Shown: positions 24,098-33,245, numbered from the stretch's first letter. The stretch: 64,000 nt of DNA from Actinomycetota bacterium (GCA_009380005.1 WHSQ01000003.1:49296-113295), one strand, 5' to 3'. The notes: generated by a model from the letters alone, not told the origin. Numbers and translations are program-made.

Positions 24098-25423
24098 ATG
24101 GTGAAGCGGGCGATGATCACCCTTGCGTTGCTCGTCGCCCTGATGGCCGGCGTGATCGTTCCGCCGGCGGGGGTCGGCGCCGCTGCGCGCGTCCGGAGGC
24201 GGACGATCGCCCCGGGCGTCGTCTACAAGCGCATGATCTTCAGACGCCCGGCTCAGCGTGTGCACGTCGTGTCGATCAAGCCCGGCGCCCGCTCCACGCT
24301 CGATACCGTTCTCGCAGCCAACTCCCTGCCGGGGTTCGAGCGCACATCCTCGATGGCGAAGCGATCCAGGGCTCTGGTCGCGATCAACGCCGACTACGCG
24401 CGCCCGTCGGGCCGTCCGGTGCATCTGTTCGCGCGCGATGGCAGTCTCCTTCAGACCGCGCTGGTGTACGGACGGAACTTCGCCATCAACCGGACCGAGA
24501 CGCAGACGTACTTCGGTCACCCCAAGCCGAGGATCTACGCGAGCGAGATCGACGACCTGATCGAACACAGGATCGATCGGATCAACAACCGCCACCCCGG
24601 CTACCGTCAACTGGCTCTGTACTCGCCCGAATCGAAAGGCGTTGCCAGTGTCCCGGAGGACGCATGTTCCGCACGCATGTATCCGACGGGTCCGACCAGT
24701 CTCAGCTCGGACGGCGTCCCCGGAAGGCAGTACGAGGTCGGAACCGTGTTCTGTCGCAGGAGACGTATGGCGCGCATGGACGGAACGATCCTGTCCGCGC
24801 AGATGAACGGTAGTCGCGCCGGTGAGTTCGCCGTCCCCGGCTTCGCGAGGGGCGACCGCGTCACGGTCGGATGGACCCTCGGGTGGCCGAACGTGACCGA
24901 TACGGTCGGTGGGAATCCGATCTTGGTACGGGAAGGCAAGATCGTGTGGAGCGACGTGCAGGGACGTCACCCGTTCTTCGCACGCAATCCACGGACGGGC
25001 ATCGGCGTTACGAAGTCGGGCAAGGTGCTCCTCGTCGTCGTCGACGGGCGGCGCAGGAAGGCCAAGGGGATGACCCTCGCCCGGTTCGCTCGGCTCTTCC
25101 GCGATCTCGGAGCCACGTGGGCACTGAACCTCGACGGCGGTGGCTCCAGCACGATGGTCATCAGGGGCGAGGTAAAGAACCGGCCGTCCGACGGGCGCGA
25201 ACGGGGGGTTTCCTCGGCCCTCGTCCTGCTGGCGGGACCGGACCCCGGTGAGGGCGAGACCCAGGCGCCGGTGCCGATGACCACCGCCGACGGGGGCGGC
25301 GAAGCGGCCCTGGCCGACCCGGCATCTACGGGCGGACTGGTGTCGGTGGCGGTAGAGGGGGGCGCCGCCGCATCACCCCTCGTGAGGCGCTTGGCCCGGC
25401 GCTTCGACACCCGCCGGCGCTGA
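24098..25423 (+). CDS. Secreted phosphodiester glycosidase (NAGPA/DUF2233) domain protein
   Basis: 441 residues. A signal peptide is clear (basic MVKR, hydrophobic residues 5-22, AAA-type cleavage near 28). The mature part carries the NAGPA fold landmarks: ALVAINADYARPSGRPV near the start, GNPILVREGKI, RTGIGVTKSGKVLLVVVDGR, and the diagnostic WALNLDGGGSSTMVIRG at about residues 346-362. Family members cleave N-acetylglucosamine phosphodiesters or related cell-wall phosphodiesters outside the cell. The last 60 residues are low complexity and variable. It ends next to the stop of the convergent accE-like gene. The exact glycan substrate is unknown. Confidence 0.87.
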   Translation: MVKRAMITLALLVALMAGVIVPPAGVGAAARVRRRTIAPGVVYKRMIFRRPAQRVHVVSIKPGARSTLDTVLAANSLPGFERTSSMAKRSRALVAINADYARPSGRPVHLFARDGSLLQTALVYGRNFAINRTETQTYFGHPKPRIYASEIDDLIEHRIDRINNRHPGYRQLALYSPESKGVASVPEDACSARMYPTGPTSLSSDGVPGRQYEVGTVFCRRRRMARMDGTILSAQMNGSRAGEFAVPGFARGDRVTVGWTLGWPNVTDTVGGNPILVREGKIVWSDVQGRHPFFARNPRTGIGVTKSGKVLLVVVDGRRRKAKGMTLARFARLFRDLGATWALNLDGGGSSTMVIRGEVKNRPSDGRERGVSSALVLLAGPDPGEGETQAPVPMTTADGGGEAALADPASTGGLVSVAVEGGAAASPLVRRLARRFDTRRR

Positions 25424-25714
25424 CTACTTCGTGTCGCCCCGGCCCCCGCGTCCGGGATACTCACGGCCCCCGAACGGGAATCGCGTGGACAGTCTCCAGG
25501 CATCCTCGTTGCTGAAGCGATCGCGATAGTCGAGCATCCCGAGTCGACGGCCCTGAGCTCGAGCCGCCCGCTTCCACACCGAGGGGGCGGCGATCTCCCG
25601 GTCGCGTTCGATCATGTCCTCCAGGGCCGCCCTGATCGCGCGCTCCTCCTCCTTGGTGGGAGAGCCCTCAACCGACACCAGCTCCAGGTGCGGCTTGTGA
25701 TGACGCCGGCTCAC
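25424..25714 (-). CDS. Acyl-CoA carboxylase epsilon subunit-like protein
   Basis: 96 residues from a GTG at 25714 that overlaps the carboxylase stop as GTGA. The short N-terminal half ([20 protein letters not shown]) followed by a helix and a Trp (PSVWKRAAR) resembles AccE-type epsilon subunits (PF13822), which in actinobacteria stabilise the biotin carboxylase-carboxyltransferase complex. The second half ([19 protein letters not shown] and a Gly/Arg tail) is longer than usual. Position directly after the beta subunit strongly supports the call; the sequence similarity alone is moderate. Confidence 0.72.
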   Translation of the reverse strand: MSRRHHKPHLELVSVEGSPTKEEERAIRAALEDMIERDREIAAPSVWKRAARAQGRRLGMLDYRDRFSNEDAWRLSTRFPFGGREYPGRGGRGDTK

Positions 25715-27330
25715 AGCGCGATGTTCCCGTGCTTGCGCTGCGGGATCGTCTCTCGCTTGGACCGCAACATGTCCAACGATCGGGCCAGATAGCGGCGCGT
25801 CTCCTGCGGCTCGATCACGTCGTCCACGTACCCGCGCTCCGCCGCGATGTAGGGGTTGGAGAACCTCCGTTCGTAGTCGTGGATCAACTCGTTGCGCTTC
25901 TTTTCGGGAACGCCGGCACCGGCGATCTCCTTGCGATGGATGACGTTGACGGCGCCCTCGGCTCCCATCACGGCGATCTCGGCGGAGGGCCACGCGAAGG
26001 AGACATCGGCGCGGATGTGCTTGGAATTCATCACCACGTACGCGCCGCCGTAGGCCTTACGGGTGATCACGGTCATGCGAGGGACCGTGGCTTCGCTGAA
26101 CGCGTAGAGCAGCTTGGATCCGTGGCGGATGATGCCACCGTACTCCTGCTCGGTCCCCGGTAGGAATCCGGGCACGTCGACGAAGGTAACCAACGGGATG
26201 TTGAACGCGTCGCAGAAACGCACGAATCGCGCTGCCTTGGTGGAGGATGCGATGTCCAGCGTCCCCGCCAGCACCTGCGGCTGGTTGGCTACGACCCCCA
26301 CCGGATGCCCCGCGAGGCGCGAGAAACCGATGAGGATGTTCTGGGCCCAGTGCGGGTGCACCTCGAAGAACTCGCCGTCGTCGAACACCGAAGCGATGAT
26401 CTGTTTCATGTCGTACGGCTTGTTCGGAGAGTCGGGCATCAGGTCCAAGACCTCGGAGCAGTCGCGCATCGGGTCGTCTGAGGGTGGGAAGTATGGAGGC
26501 GATTCGAAGTTGTTCGAGGGCAGGAACGACATCAGGTAGCGCACCTGGTTCAGACAGTCTTCATCGTCGGCCGCGACGAAGTGGGCGATGCCCGATTTCG
26601 AGGCATGAGACATCGCGCCTCCGAGTTCCTCCTGCGAAACGGTCTCTCCGGTTACGGCCTTGATCACGTCGGGACCCGTGATGAACATGTGTGACGTCTC
26701 GCGGACCATGAAGATGAAGTCGGTTATCGCGGGGGAGTAGACCGCGCCCCCCGCGCACGGGCCCATGATCGCGGAGATCTGTGGGATCACGCCGGAACTA
26801 CGTACGTTGCGATCGAAGATGTATCCGTAACCGGCAAGGGATGCCGCGCCCTCCTGGATGCGCGCTCCACCCGAGTCGTTGAGACCTATGACGGGTGCCC
26901 CCGTCTCCAGCGCAAGATCCATGATCTTGCAGATCTTCTCGCCCATGACCTCTCCGAGCGATCCGCCGAACACGGTGAAGTCCTGGGCGAACACGAACAC
27001 CTTCCGACCGTCGATCGTGCCCCAGCCGGTGACGACGGCGTCGCTGTAAGGACGCTTGTCCTCGATGCCGAAACCGTGCGAGCGGTGTCGCACCAGTGCG
27101 TCGGTCTCCACGAAGGAGTCCGGATCCAGGAGCTTCGCTATCCGCTCCCGCGCCGTCAACTTCCCACGATCGTGCTGTTTGGCGATGGCCTGCTCGCCGC
27201 CGGCCACTCGAGCCCGAGCCTTGAGGTCCCGGAGCTCCCGGGCTCCTTCCTCTACGGATCGGGCGGCTGCCGAGACGTGGTCTTCGGCCGCGGCGACGCC
27301 TTCTTCGCCGGCTGCGTCTGCGCTGGTCAT
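25711..27330 (-). CDS. Acyl-CoA (propionyl-CoA) carboxylase beta subunit, carboxyltransferase
   Basis: 539 residues. Both halves of the carboxyltransferase are present: [20 protein letters not shown] near residue 150 and the second acyl-CoA site [28 protein letters not shown] near residue 400, plus [15 protein letters not shown]. It moves CO2 from carboxybiotin to propionyl-CoA or a similar acyl-CoA; the alpha (biotin) subunit is not in the window. The ATG at 27330 is chosen: it has a TAATAT hexamer 7 nt upstream and no ribosome site, suggesting leaderless translation. A 14-bp palindrome lies between this -10 and the expected -35. Confidence 0.92.
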   Translation of the reverse strand: MTSADAAGEEGVAAAEDHVSAAARSVEEGARELRDLKARARVAGGEQAIAKQHDRGKLTARERIAKLLDPDSFVETDALVRHRSHGFGIEDKRPYSDAVVTGWGTIDGRKVFVFAQDFTVFGGSLGEVMGEKICKIMDLALETGAPVIGLNDSGGARIQEGAASLAGYGYIFDRNVRSSGVIPQISAIMGPCAGGAVYSPAITDFIFMVRETSHMFITGPDVIKAVTGETVSQEELGGAMSHASKSGIAHFVAADDEDCLNQVRYLMSFLPSNNFESPPYFPPSDDPMRDCSEVLDLMPDSPNKPYDMKQIIASVFDDGEFFEVHPHWAQNILIGFSRLAGHPVGVVANQPQVLAGTLDIASSTKAARFVRFCDAFNIPLVTFVDVPGFLPGTEQEYGGIIRHGSKLLYAFSEATVPRMTVITRKAYGGAYVVMNSKHIRADVSFAWPSAEIAVMGAEGAVNVIHRKEIAGAGVPEKKRNELIHDYERRFSNPYIAAERGYVDDVIEPQETRRYLARSLDMLRSKRETIPQRKHGNIAL

Positions 27331-27337
27331 GGGGCGG

Positions 27338-27343
27338 ATATTA
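27338..27343 (-). promoter_or_regulatory. Candidate -10 element for the carboxylase gene
   Basis: TAATAT on the minus strand, 7 nt before the ATG at 27330. Confidence 0.5.
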
Positions 27344-27350
27344 CGGCCCC

Positions 27351-27364
27351 TGTGCACGTGCACA
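27351..27364. promoter_or_regulatory. 14-bp perfect palindrome, candidate operator
   Basis: TGTGCACGTGCACA reads the same on both strands. It covers the spacer/-35 region of the carboxylase promoter and lies in the divergent gap with the gene at 27428, as expected for a homodimeric repressor site. The cognate regulator is not in the window. Confidence 0.5.
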
Positions 27365-27427
27365 AAAAACGGCGAAAACGGACTTTAGAGGGCAGGTGAG
27401 CCCTCCGGTCGGGGCGAACCCAGGGGT

Positions 27428-28426
27428 ATGAGGCTCAAGAGCAGGGTGATCCGGCTGGAGCGCGAGGGCGACTCCGAGGCGTCCCACGATCTGGCGGTCA
27501 CGACGCACCGGTTCTCGAAGCGGGCTCAGGCCGTAGTCGACGACAAGCTGACGCTCTCCGCGACGCTGATGCGCGCCGGCGAGGTCGACGAGGCCCGTCG
27601 ACTCCTGGCCGAAGCCGAACGGGATCTACGTTCCGAAGAGGCCGCGCTCCTACGAAAGGTCGAGGAGCTCGCCGGCAATCGCGCGATGCACCGTCCTCGT
27701 GTCGTGGTTCTCGAGCGCCATCGGATGTCCCGTTCGAGCCTGATGCGAACGCTTGCCGTGACGATCGCCGGCTCCGTGGTCGTGGCCCTGGCGATGATGG
27801 GCGGTGCGGTGATCGGTCTCTTCGAGCAACGCCCCCGTACCGGCCGCGTCGAAGTCGATCGGACAATCGATGTCCAGCCTGGCTCTTCGACCAGAGCTCC
27901 AGACACCGCCGGCGCCTCGCGCGGGGTGGCCGTGCGCATCAACGGCGTGCGGGTCCTGCTAACGCGTTGGGAATGGCGGGCGCTCAAGCGCGCACAGCGC
28001 AGCGGAGACGATCAAGCGGTGAGCGACCTCTTGGAAGTGATCGCACCCGAGCTGAGCGCAAGTGCGCCGGAAGCGGTCGTGGAGATCATCGGCAGGATCG
28101 GCGAAGCGACCGGGGGAGCCGGGTCCGACGGTTCGGGCTCGGGTACGGGATCGCCATCCGGGGGGTCGTCGGGCTCCGACGAGACCACCTCGAGCGGTTC
28201 GGGCTCGTCCAGCGGTGGATCCGGAGACAGCTCGGGTGGATCCGGCGGTTCCGATAACGACACGACCGGTTCGTCGAAGGGGACCGGCACGGCCGAAGAC
28301 GGCGGATCGGGTGGCGAGAGCGAGCCCGGCACCTCCACGGGGACGGCGGGAACCGGGGGGATCATCGATGCCGGCGCCGGGCCGGCGACGGGGGCTCAAA
28401 CGACCAGCCTTAGCGTTCTCGGCTAG
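27428..28426 (+). CDS. Membrane protein with coiled N-terminus and Ser/Gly-rich tail, unknown function
   Basis: 332 residues. Residues 1-95 are charged and helical and likely cytoplasmic (repeated Arg/Glu/Ala, LTLSATLMRAGEVDEARRLL); a single membrane helix spans about 103-125; then a short extracytoplasmic part (VRINGVRVLLTRWEWRALKR to APEAVVEIIGRIGEA) is followed by about 100 residues of Ser/Gly/Thr/Asp low complexity to the end. No domain was recognised. The tail may be a flexible spacer or glycosylated stalk. It is divergent from the carboxylase gene and converges with purM, overlapping its stop by 4 nt. Confidence 0.7.
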   Translation: MRLKSRVIRLEREGDSEASHDLAVTTHRFSKRAQAVVDDKLTLSATLMRAGEVDEARRLLAEAERDLRSEEAALLRKVEELAGNRAMHRPRVVVLERHRMSRSSLMRTLAVTIAGSVVVALAMMGGAVIGLFEQRPRTGRVEVDRTIDVQPGSSTRAPDTAGASRGVAVRINGVRVLLTRWEWRALKRAQRSGDDQAVSDLLEVIAPELSASAPEAVVEIIGRIGEATGGAGSDGSGSGTGSPSGGSSGSDETTSSGSGSSSGGSGDSSGGSGGSDNDTTGSSKGTGTAEDGGSGGESEPGTSTGTAGTGGIIDAGAGPATGAQTTSLSVLG

Positions 28427-29514
28427 ATCCTTCGGAACTCACTCTCTCCGTCTTCAAGGGTCCCGATCAGCCCCGCCGGCTCGATCCTCACGACCCCGTC
28501 CTCGTCGCTGACCGTGCCGATGCGTTCGCAGTGATATCCCAGCGAATCGATCCGCAGGCGAGCCTCTTCCGCCGAAGTGCCGGGGACCACGACGACGAAA
28601 CCGATCCCCATGTTGAACACCCGGTACATCTCGGGGGTATCCACGGATCCGGCCTCCTGGATGAGCGAGAAGATGGCAGGCACGTCGGGCAGCGACTCGA
28701 TCTGGTAGCCGACCGGCGCCTCAAGGCGGCAGAGGTTCGCGAAGCCGTCGCCCGTGATATGGACCATCCCCTTCGTCGGAACGCCGGCAGACCACAGGGC
28801 GAGGGCGGCGCGCACGTAGATCTCGGTGGGGCGAAGTAACTCTTCACCCAGGGTTCGTCCCAGTCGAGGCACCCGATCGTTCAGCCCGTACTTGCCGCTC
28901 TTCAACAGGGCATGGCGCGCCAGCGTCAGACCGTTCGAATGGATGCCGGAGGACCGGATGCCGAGGATCGCGTCCCCCGGCTCGACCTCGCGACCCAGGA
29001 TCATGCGGTCCGGGTGCACCGTTCCTATGCACGTGCCCACCAGGTCGAAGGCGGTCTCGTCGCCGGCCACCTTGCCGTCGGATCCGATAACTTCCGGGAG
29101 TTGCGCCGTTTCCCCGCCCGGGATCGCCATCCCGGCTTCCTTCGCCGCTCCCGCAAGGCCCTGGACGATCTCACCCGCCCGTCGGGCATCGAGCGTGTGG
29201 ACGCCGAGGTAGTCGACCATCGCGAACGGTCTGGCGCCGACGCAGATTACGTCGTTGGCGTTCATGGCGACGCAGTCGTAGCCGATCGTGTCGTAGCGAT
29301 CGAGTGCCGATGCGATCAGCGTCTTGGAACCCACCCCGTCGGTGCAGATCGCGATGGCAAGCTCGTCGGTGAGCTTCAGGACGCTCGCGTAGTGCCCGAA
29401 CCCCGTTATCACTCGAGCGTTCTCGGGATGGTCGAAGGTCGCGGTCAGGTAGCGCTGAACCGCGGAGAGCGCGTCGCGCTGCCCACCGACGCCGGCCTGT
29501 TCGTAGGTACCCAC
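28423..29514 (-). CDS. purM: Phosphoribosylformylglycinamidine cyclo-ligase (AIR synthase)
   Basis: 363 residues, typical length. N-terminal YEQAGVGGQRDAL, then VITGFGHYASVLKL, ICTDGVGSKTLIA, YDCVAMNANDVICVGARPFAMVDYL and GLAGAAKEAGMAIPGGETAQLPEV match PurM, which closes FGAM to AIR with ATP in purine synthesis. GTG start at 29514, with TAGCGT 6 nt upstream and no ribosome site. The companion purF, usually adjacent, is not seen; the gene stands alone here, downstream (minus strand) of an MFS gene. Confidence 0.95.
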   Translation of the reverse strand: MGTYEQAGVGGQRDALSAVQRYLTATFDHPENARVITGFGHYASVLKLTDELAIAICTDGVGSKTLIASALDRYDTIGYDCVAMNANDVICVGARPFAMVDYLGVHTLDARRAGEIVQGLAGAAKEAGMAIPGGETAQLPEVIGSDGKVAGDETAFDLVGTCIGTVHPDRMILGREVEPGDAILGIRSSGIHSNGLTLARHALLKSGKYGLNDRVPRLGRTLGEELLRPTEIYVRAALALWSAGVPTKGMVHITGDGFANLCRLEAPVGYQIESLPDVPAIFSLIQEAGSVDTPEMYRVFNMGIGFVVVVPGTSAEEARLRIDSLGYHCERIGTVSDEDGVVRIEPAGLIGTLEDGESEFRRI

Positions 29515-29520
29515 GTCTCG

Positions 29521-29526
29521 ACGCTA
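29521..29526 (-). promoter_or_regulatory. Candidate -10 element for purM
   Basis: TAGCGT on the minus strand, 6 nt before the GTG at 29514; leaderless arrangement. Confidence 0.5.
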
Positions 29527-29540
29527 CCAGCGGTGGACGA

Positions 29541-30800
29541 TCAGCCGACGGGTTCGACGGGTTGCTCGGTTTCAGCCCCGGGGCGGGGCACCTCCCCGAC
29601 CGGGACGTCCTCCCGGCGCAGCTTCAGCGCGGCGAGCAGGGCTACCGTCGCCGGGATCGCGCCGACGAGGTATCCGACGCCGAAACCGGCCCCCGCAGAG
29701 ACGGCTCCCATCGCGCTGGGGGCCACCATGTATCCGAGGTCGCCGGCCATCTGGTTGACGCTCACCGCCGTGCCCGAGCCGCCCTTCGGGATCGCGTCCG
29801 CGAGCAAGCCACCGGCCGCCGTGCTGCCGGCGGCCACTCCGGCCCCCATCGCCAGCATCAACACGTAATAGCCCCACCAGAGGTCGGGCTGCACCTGTCC
29901 GATCAGAGCCGTCGCAACCACGCTGATCGTCAGCGCCGGCACCAGTACCGCCTTCCGCCCGAAGCGGTCGGCCGCCGGCCCTGCGACGAGAAGCACGACG
30001 ATGATCTCGCCGACGGCCAACAGCGTCACGGCGTAGCCGATCTGCGCGGGCGTGAAGCCCAGCTGGTTCTTCGCGAAGAGAGCTCCCATGAACTGTGCCG
30101 GGCCCGACAACGTCCACCATCCCGCGAGCGTCACCAGCAACGCGACGACGTATCGCGTGTCGCGGAACAGGGGGACCGCGGCACGCAGCGCCTCGACCGG
30201 CGACCGCTTCCGCTCGTCCGTCTCACGCACGCCCCTGCCGGCCATGGCCAGCCACGCGACCGCCGCCGCCACGAGCAGCCCGGTCGCATAGATGTGGAAG
30301 GGAGCTCGGATGCCGAGGTACTCGCCCAGTACGCCGCCGAGCGCCGGTCCGATGCCGATCCCGACCAGGAAGGAAGTCCTCCAGATGCCCGTGGCGCGGC
30401 CCATGGCTGCGGGCGGCACGACCTTGAGGACCCGGTTCATCAGGCCTGCGATGAACAGCGCGGACCCGACGCCTCCGAAGCCCCGTGCAAACACGAGTTG
30501 GGCGAAGTTCTGCGAGAAGCCGGCCGCGTAGGACGACGCGGCCACTATCAGGATGCCGGTGACGGTCGAGGCACGCTCGCCGAACCGGTCGACCGCCAGG
30601 CCGCTGGCCAGTCCGAACGAGAAGCGCGTGAGTCCGAAGACGAACTGGACGAGGCCGAGCAGAGCCAAACCGACGTTGAACGACTCGGCGAACAACGGCA
30701 GTACCGGTACGACGAGACCGAACCCGAGCGCGACGACGAAGCCGATCGGCAGGAGGTTCCGGAACTCCCGGATGTGTATCGGGTTGGGAGCTTGGGTCAT
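29541..30800 (-). CDS. Major facilitator superfamily transporter
   Basis: 419 residues with twelve membrane helices in two six-helix halves. The loop 2-3 motif is recognisable in LASGLAVDRFGERAST and its counterpart AGPAADRFGRKAVL in the second half. Drug/metabolite efflux type by general pattern; no substrate can be read from the sequence. The ATG at 30800 overlaps the epimerase stop as ATGA, so it is coupled to methyl/ethylmalonyl-CoA epimerase, which may hint at an organic-acid or CoA-pathway intermediate export role (inference). Confidence 0.88.
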   Translation of the reverse strand: MTQAPNPIHIREFRNLLPIGFVVALGFGLVVPVLPLFAESFNVGLALLGLVQFVFGLTRFSFGLASGLAVDRFGERASTVTGILIVAASSYAAGFSQNFAQLVFARGFGGVGSALFIAGLMNRVLKVVPPAAMGRATGIWRTSFLVGIGIGPALGGVLGEYLGIRAPFHIYATGLLVAAAVAWLAMAGRGVRETDERKRSPVEALRAAVPLFRDTRYVVALLVTLAGWWTLSGPAQFMGALFAKNQLGFTPAQIGYAVTLLAVGEIIVVLLVAGPAADRFGRKAVLVPALTISVVATALIGQVQPDLWWGYYVLMLAMGAGVAAGSTAAGGLLADAIPKGGSGTAVSVNQMAGDLGYMVAPSAMGAVSAGAGFGVGYLVGAIPATVALLAALKLRREDVPVGEVPRPGAETEQPVEPVG

Positions 30801-31207
30801 GCGTGTCGCGGGGCCTGGATCAATTCGACCAGCAGGCCTCGGTTCCCCTCCGGGTGCACGAACGCAACCATGTGTCCGCGGCCGCCCGGTCGCGGTTCCT
30901 CATCGATCAACCGGACGCCCTTCTCCTTCAGGTCGGCGAGCGTCGCCTCGAGGTCGTCCACCTCGTACGCGATGTGATGCAGGCCTTCGCCCCGTCGCTC
31001 GAGGAACTTCCCGACGGTGGTTTCGGGCCCCGTCGAGCCGAGCAACTGCAGGTACGAATCGCCGAGCGGCAGCATCGCCTCTTCCACGCCCTGGTCTTCG
31101 ACGCGCTCCCGGTGATCCGGTTCGAGACCCCAGACGTCTCGATAATGATTCAGCGCATCGTCAAGATCGGAGACCGCGATCGCGACGTGTTCGATCTTCT
31201 TCAACAT
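30797..31207 (-). CDS. Methylmalonyl-CoA/ethylmalonyl-CoA epimerase
   Basis: 136 residues, a single VOC-fold pair of modules. Metal ligands expected for the epimerase are visible: His in IEHVAIAVSDLD, Gln in SYLQLLG, His in GEGLHHIAYEVDD and Glu in LLVELIQ. It interconverts the 2R and 2S forms of methylmalonyl-CoA, and in the ethylmalonyl-CoA pathway also handles ethylmalonyl-CoA. TAGGAT 6 nt before the ATG suggests its own leaderless promoter although it follows the enoyl-CoA hydratase gene by 16 nt. Confidence 0.92.
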   Translation of the reverse strand: MLKKIEHVAIAVSDLDDALNHYRDVWGLEPDHRERVEDQGVEEAMLPLGDSYLQLLGSTGPETTVGKFLERRGEGLHHIAYEVDDLEATLADLKEKGVRLIDEEPRPGGRGHMVAFVHPEGNRGLLVELIQAPRHA

Positions 31208-31213
31208 CGCGGC

Positions 31214-31219
31214 ATCCTA
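31214..31219 (-). promoter_or_regulatory. Candidate -10 element for the epimerase gene
   Basis: TAGGAT on the minus strand, 6 nt before the ATG at 31207. Confidence 0.45.
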
Positions 31220-31223
31220 CGAG

Positions 31224-32006
31224 CTACAGGTTCTCGAACGATCCCCCGCGCCCCTTGCCGGACACGAACCCCTCCGCGCCCGTAGCGCCCTCGCCCGAGG
31301 ACAGCGCCTCCACCCCGAGGCGATGTTCGTTCAGCAGCGCCGCCTGAAGGTCGAGCGACCATCCCGCGATCGCGGAGACGCGATCGTGACGCAACGTCGT
31401 CTGGGGGAACCGCGCGATCTCCCGGCCGAGCGCGACGGCCGTCTCGAGGGCCTTGCCCGGCTCGCACAGACGGTTCACGAGGCCCATCTGGAGCGCTTCT
31501 TCGGCAGCCACCGATCGCCCCGTCAGTATCAGGTCGAGGGCGCGGCCGTGACCGATGAGTCGCGGCAGGCGAACCGTCCCACCGTCGATCAACGGCACAC
31601 CCCATCGCCGGTTGAACACGCCGAGGGTGGCGTCGGCGGCGGCGACTCGGAGATCGCACCACAACGCGAGCTCCAGGCCTCCCGCTACCGCGTAGCCCTC
31701 GATCGCCGCGATGACGGGCTTGGAGGGTTCCTTGCGGGTCGGGCCCATCGGGCCGTGGATGCCGCTGCCGAGACGCACCGTCAGGATCTCGTCACCGGCG
31801 GCGACGGCCTTCAGATCCGCTCCGGCGCAGAAGGTTCCACCGCCGCCCGTCAGCACCGCCACGGACGCGTCGACGTCCTCGTCGAATGCCGTGAACGCCT
31901 CGTCCAGCGCCTCGGCCGTGGCCCCGTCGACGGCATTGCGGACCTCCGCACGATCGATCGTGACGATCGTGATCGGGCCGCTGCGTTCCACCAGGACCGA
32001 GCTCAT
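31224..32006 (-). CDS. Enoyl-CoA hydratase/isomerase family protein
   Basis: 260 residues with the crotonase fold: GGGTFCAGADLKAVA (oxyanion hole), PVIAAIEGYAVAGGLELALWCDLRVA with the first catalytic-position Glu, then FNRRWGVPLIDGGTVRLPRL. The second crotonase Glu, normally in a PE..LG segment before the GGT, is missing, as in an actinobacterial subgroup with the RRxGVPLIDGGT pattern. Water addition to crotonyl-CoA is therefore uncertain; isomerase or another CoA reaction is possible. Divergent from thiolase by 48 nt. Confidence 0.85.
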   Translation of the reverse strand: MSSVLVERSGPITIVTIDRAEVRNAVDGATAEALDEAFTAFDEDVDASVAVLTGGGGTFCAGADLKAVAAGDEILTVRLGSGIHGPMGPTRKEPSKPVIAAIEGYAVAGGLELALWCDLRVAAADATLGVFNRRWGVPLIDGGTVRLPRLIGHGRALDLILTGRSVAAEEALQMGLVNRLCEPGKALETAVALGREIARFPQTTLRHDRVSAIAGWSLDLQAALLNEHRLGVEALSSGEGATGAEGFVSGKGRGGSFENL

Positions 32007-32013
32007 CCCGGCG

Positions 32014-32019
32014 ACTCTA
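32014..32019 (-). promoter_or_regulatory. Candidate -10 element for the enoyl-CoA hydratase gene
   Basis: TAGAGT on the minus strand, 7 nt before the ATG at 32006; it overlaps the divergent thiolase -10 by two bases. Confidence 0.45.
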
Positions 32020-32023
32020 GAAT
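32018..32023 (+). promoter_or_regulatory. Candidate -10 element for the thiolase gene
   Basis: TAGAAT, about 31 nt before the ATG at 32055, giving a short leader that contains the ribosome site AAAGGAG at 32041-32047. Confidence 0.4.
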
Positions 32024-32054
32024 GGATGCATCAATCGTTGAAAGGAGCCTCCCC

Positions 32055-33245
32055 ATGATCAGCACCGTGATCGCCTCCGGAGCCAGGACCGCCATCGGCA
32101 AGTTCGGGGGCGCCGTCTCCGGGGTGCCCGCCGTCGAGCTGGGGGCCACGGCCATCAAGGCGGCGGTCGAGCGGGCCGGGCTCTCGGGCGAGCAGGTGGA
32201 CTACGTGATCATGGGTCAGGTCCTCCAGGCGGGGACCGGGCAGATAACCGCCCGTCAGGCATCGGTGCGCGCCGGCATCCCGACCAGCGTTCCCGCGATC
32301 ACGATCAACAAGGTCTGTCTCTCGGGGCTGAACGCGATCGCCATCGCCGACCAGATGATCCGGGCGGGTGAGGCGTCCGTCGTGGTGGCCGGGGGGATGG
32401 AGTCGATGGACATGGCTCCCTACCTGTTGCCGAAGGCGCGCTACGGGTTCCGGATGGGCGACGGAAAGGTCATCGACTCGATGATCTACGACGGTCTCTG
32501 GGACGCCTTCAACCACAAGCACATGGGCGACCAGTCCGACGAGGTGAACACCGAGTTCAAGATCCTGCGCGAGGACCAGGACCGCTGGGCGGCTCGGTCG
32601 CACGAGCGGGCCCTGGCGGCGATCCAGGAAGGCCGCTTCAAGGACGAGATCGTCCCCATGGAGATCCCGCAGCGGAAGGGCGACCCCGTCGTCTTCGACA
32701 CCGACGAGGGCGTGCGTCCCGGCACGACGGTCGAGTCGTTGTCCAAGCTGAAGCCGGCTTTCCAGGCCGAAGGCACGATCACGGCGGGCAACGCGTCGCA
32801 GATCTCGAACGGCGGTGCTGCCGTCGTGGTGATGAGCGCGGAACGCGCCGAGGAGCTCCGGGTCACGCCGTTCGCTCAGATCCTGGCGCACGGGATGTCG
32901 GCCGAGGAGCCTCCGTACCTGCACACGGTCCCCGCGCTGGCGATCCAGTCGGCTCTCAAGAAGGCCGGTCTCTCTGCGAACGACATCGATCTGATCGAGA
33001 TCAACGAGGCCTTCGCCTCGGTGGCGCTGCACTCCATCGGCATGCTCTACAACGGCAACGAAGAGGCCGAGGAGAAGGTCAACGTCAACGGCGGCGCGGT
33101 CGCGCTGGGTCACCCGATCGGCTGCACCGGGGCACGCCTCACCGTGACCCTCCTCCACGAGCTCAAGCGCCGCGGCGGGGGCGTGGGCGCGGCGGCCCTG
33201 TGCGGCGGCGGGGGCCAGGGCGACGCGATCCTCTTCAGGGTGTAA
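32055..33245 (+). CDS. Acetyl-CoA C-acetyltransferase (thiolase)
   Basis: 396 residues, the usual thiolase II length. Catalytic residues are present: Cys88 in [13 protein letters not shown], His353 in [10 protein letters not shown] and Cys383 in [12 protein letters not shown], with NEAFA before them. It condenses two acetyl-CoA to acetoacetyl-CoA, or cleaves it, the first step towards crotonyl-CoA and polyhydroxybutyrate. AAAGGAG lies 7 nt before the ATG at 32055, one of the clearest ribosome sites in the window. Convergent with the crotonyl-CoA carboxylase/reductase gene across a hairpin. Confidence 0.95.
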   Translation: MISTVIASGARTAIGKFGGAVSGVPAVELGATAIKAAVERAGLSGEQVDYVIMGQVLQAGTGQITARQASVRAGIPTSVPAITINKVCLSGLNAIAIADQMIRAGEASVVVAGGMESMDMAPYLLPKARYGFRMGDGKVIDSMIYDGLWDAFNHKHMGDQSDEVNTEFKILREDQDRWAARSHERALAAIQEGRFKDEIVPMEIPQRKGDPVVFDTDEGVRPGTTVESLSKLKPAFQAEGTITAGNASQISNGGAAVVVMSAERAEELRVTPFAQILAHGMSAEEPPYLHTVPALAIQSALKKAGLSANDIDLIEINEAFASVALHSIGMLYNGNEEAEEKVNVNGGAVALGHPIGCTGARLTVTLLHELKRRGGGVGAAALCGGGGQGDAILFRV

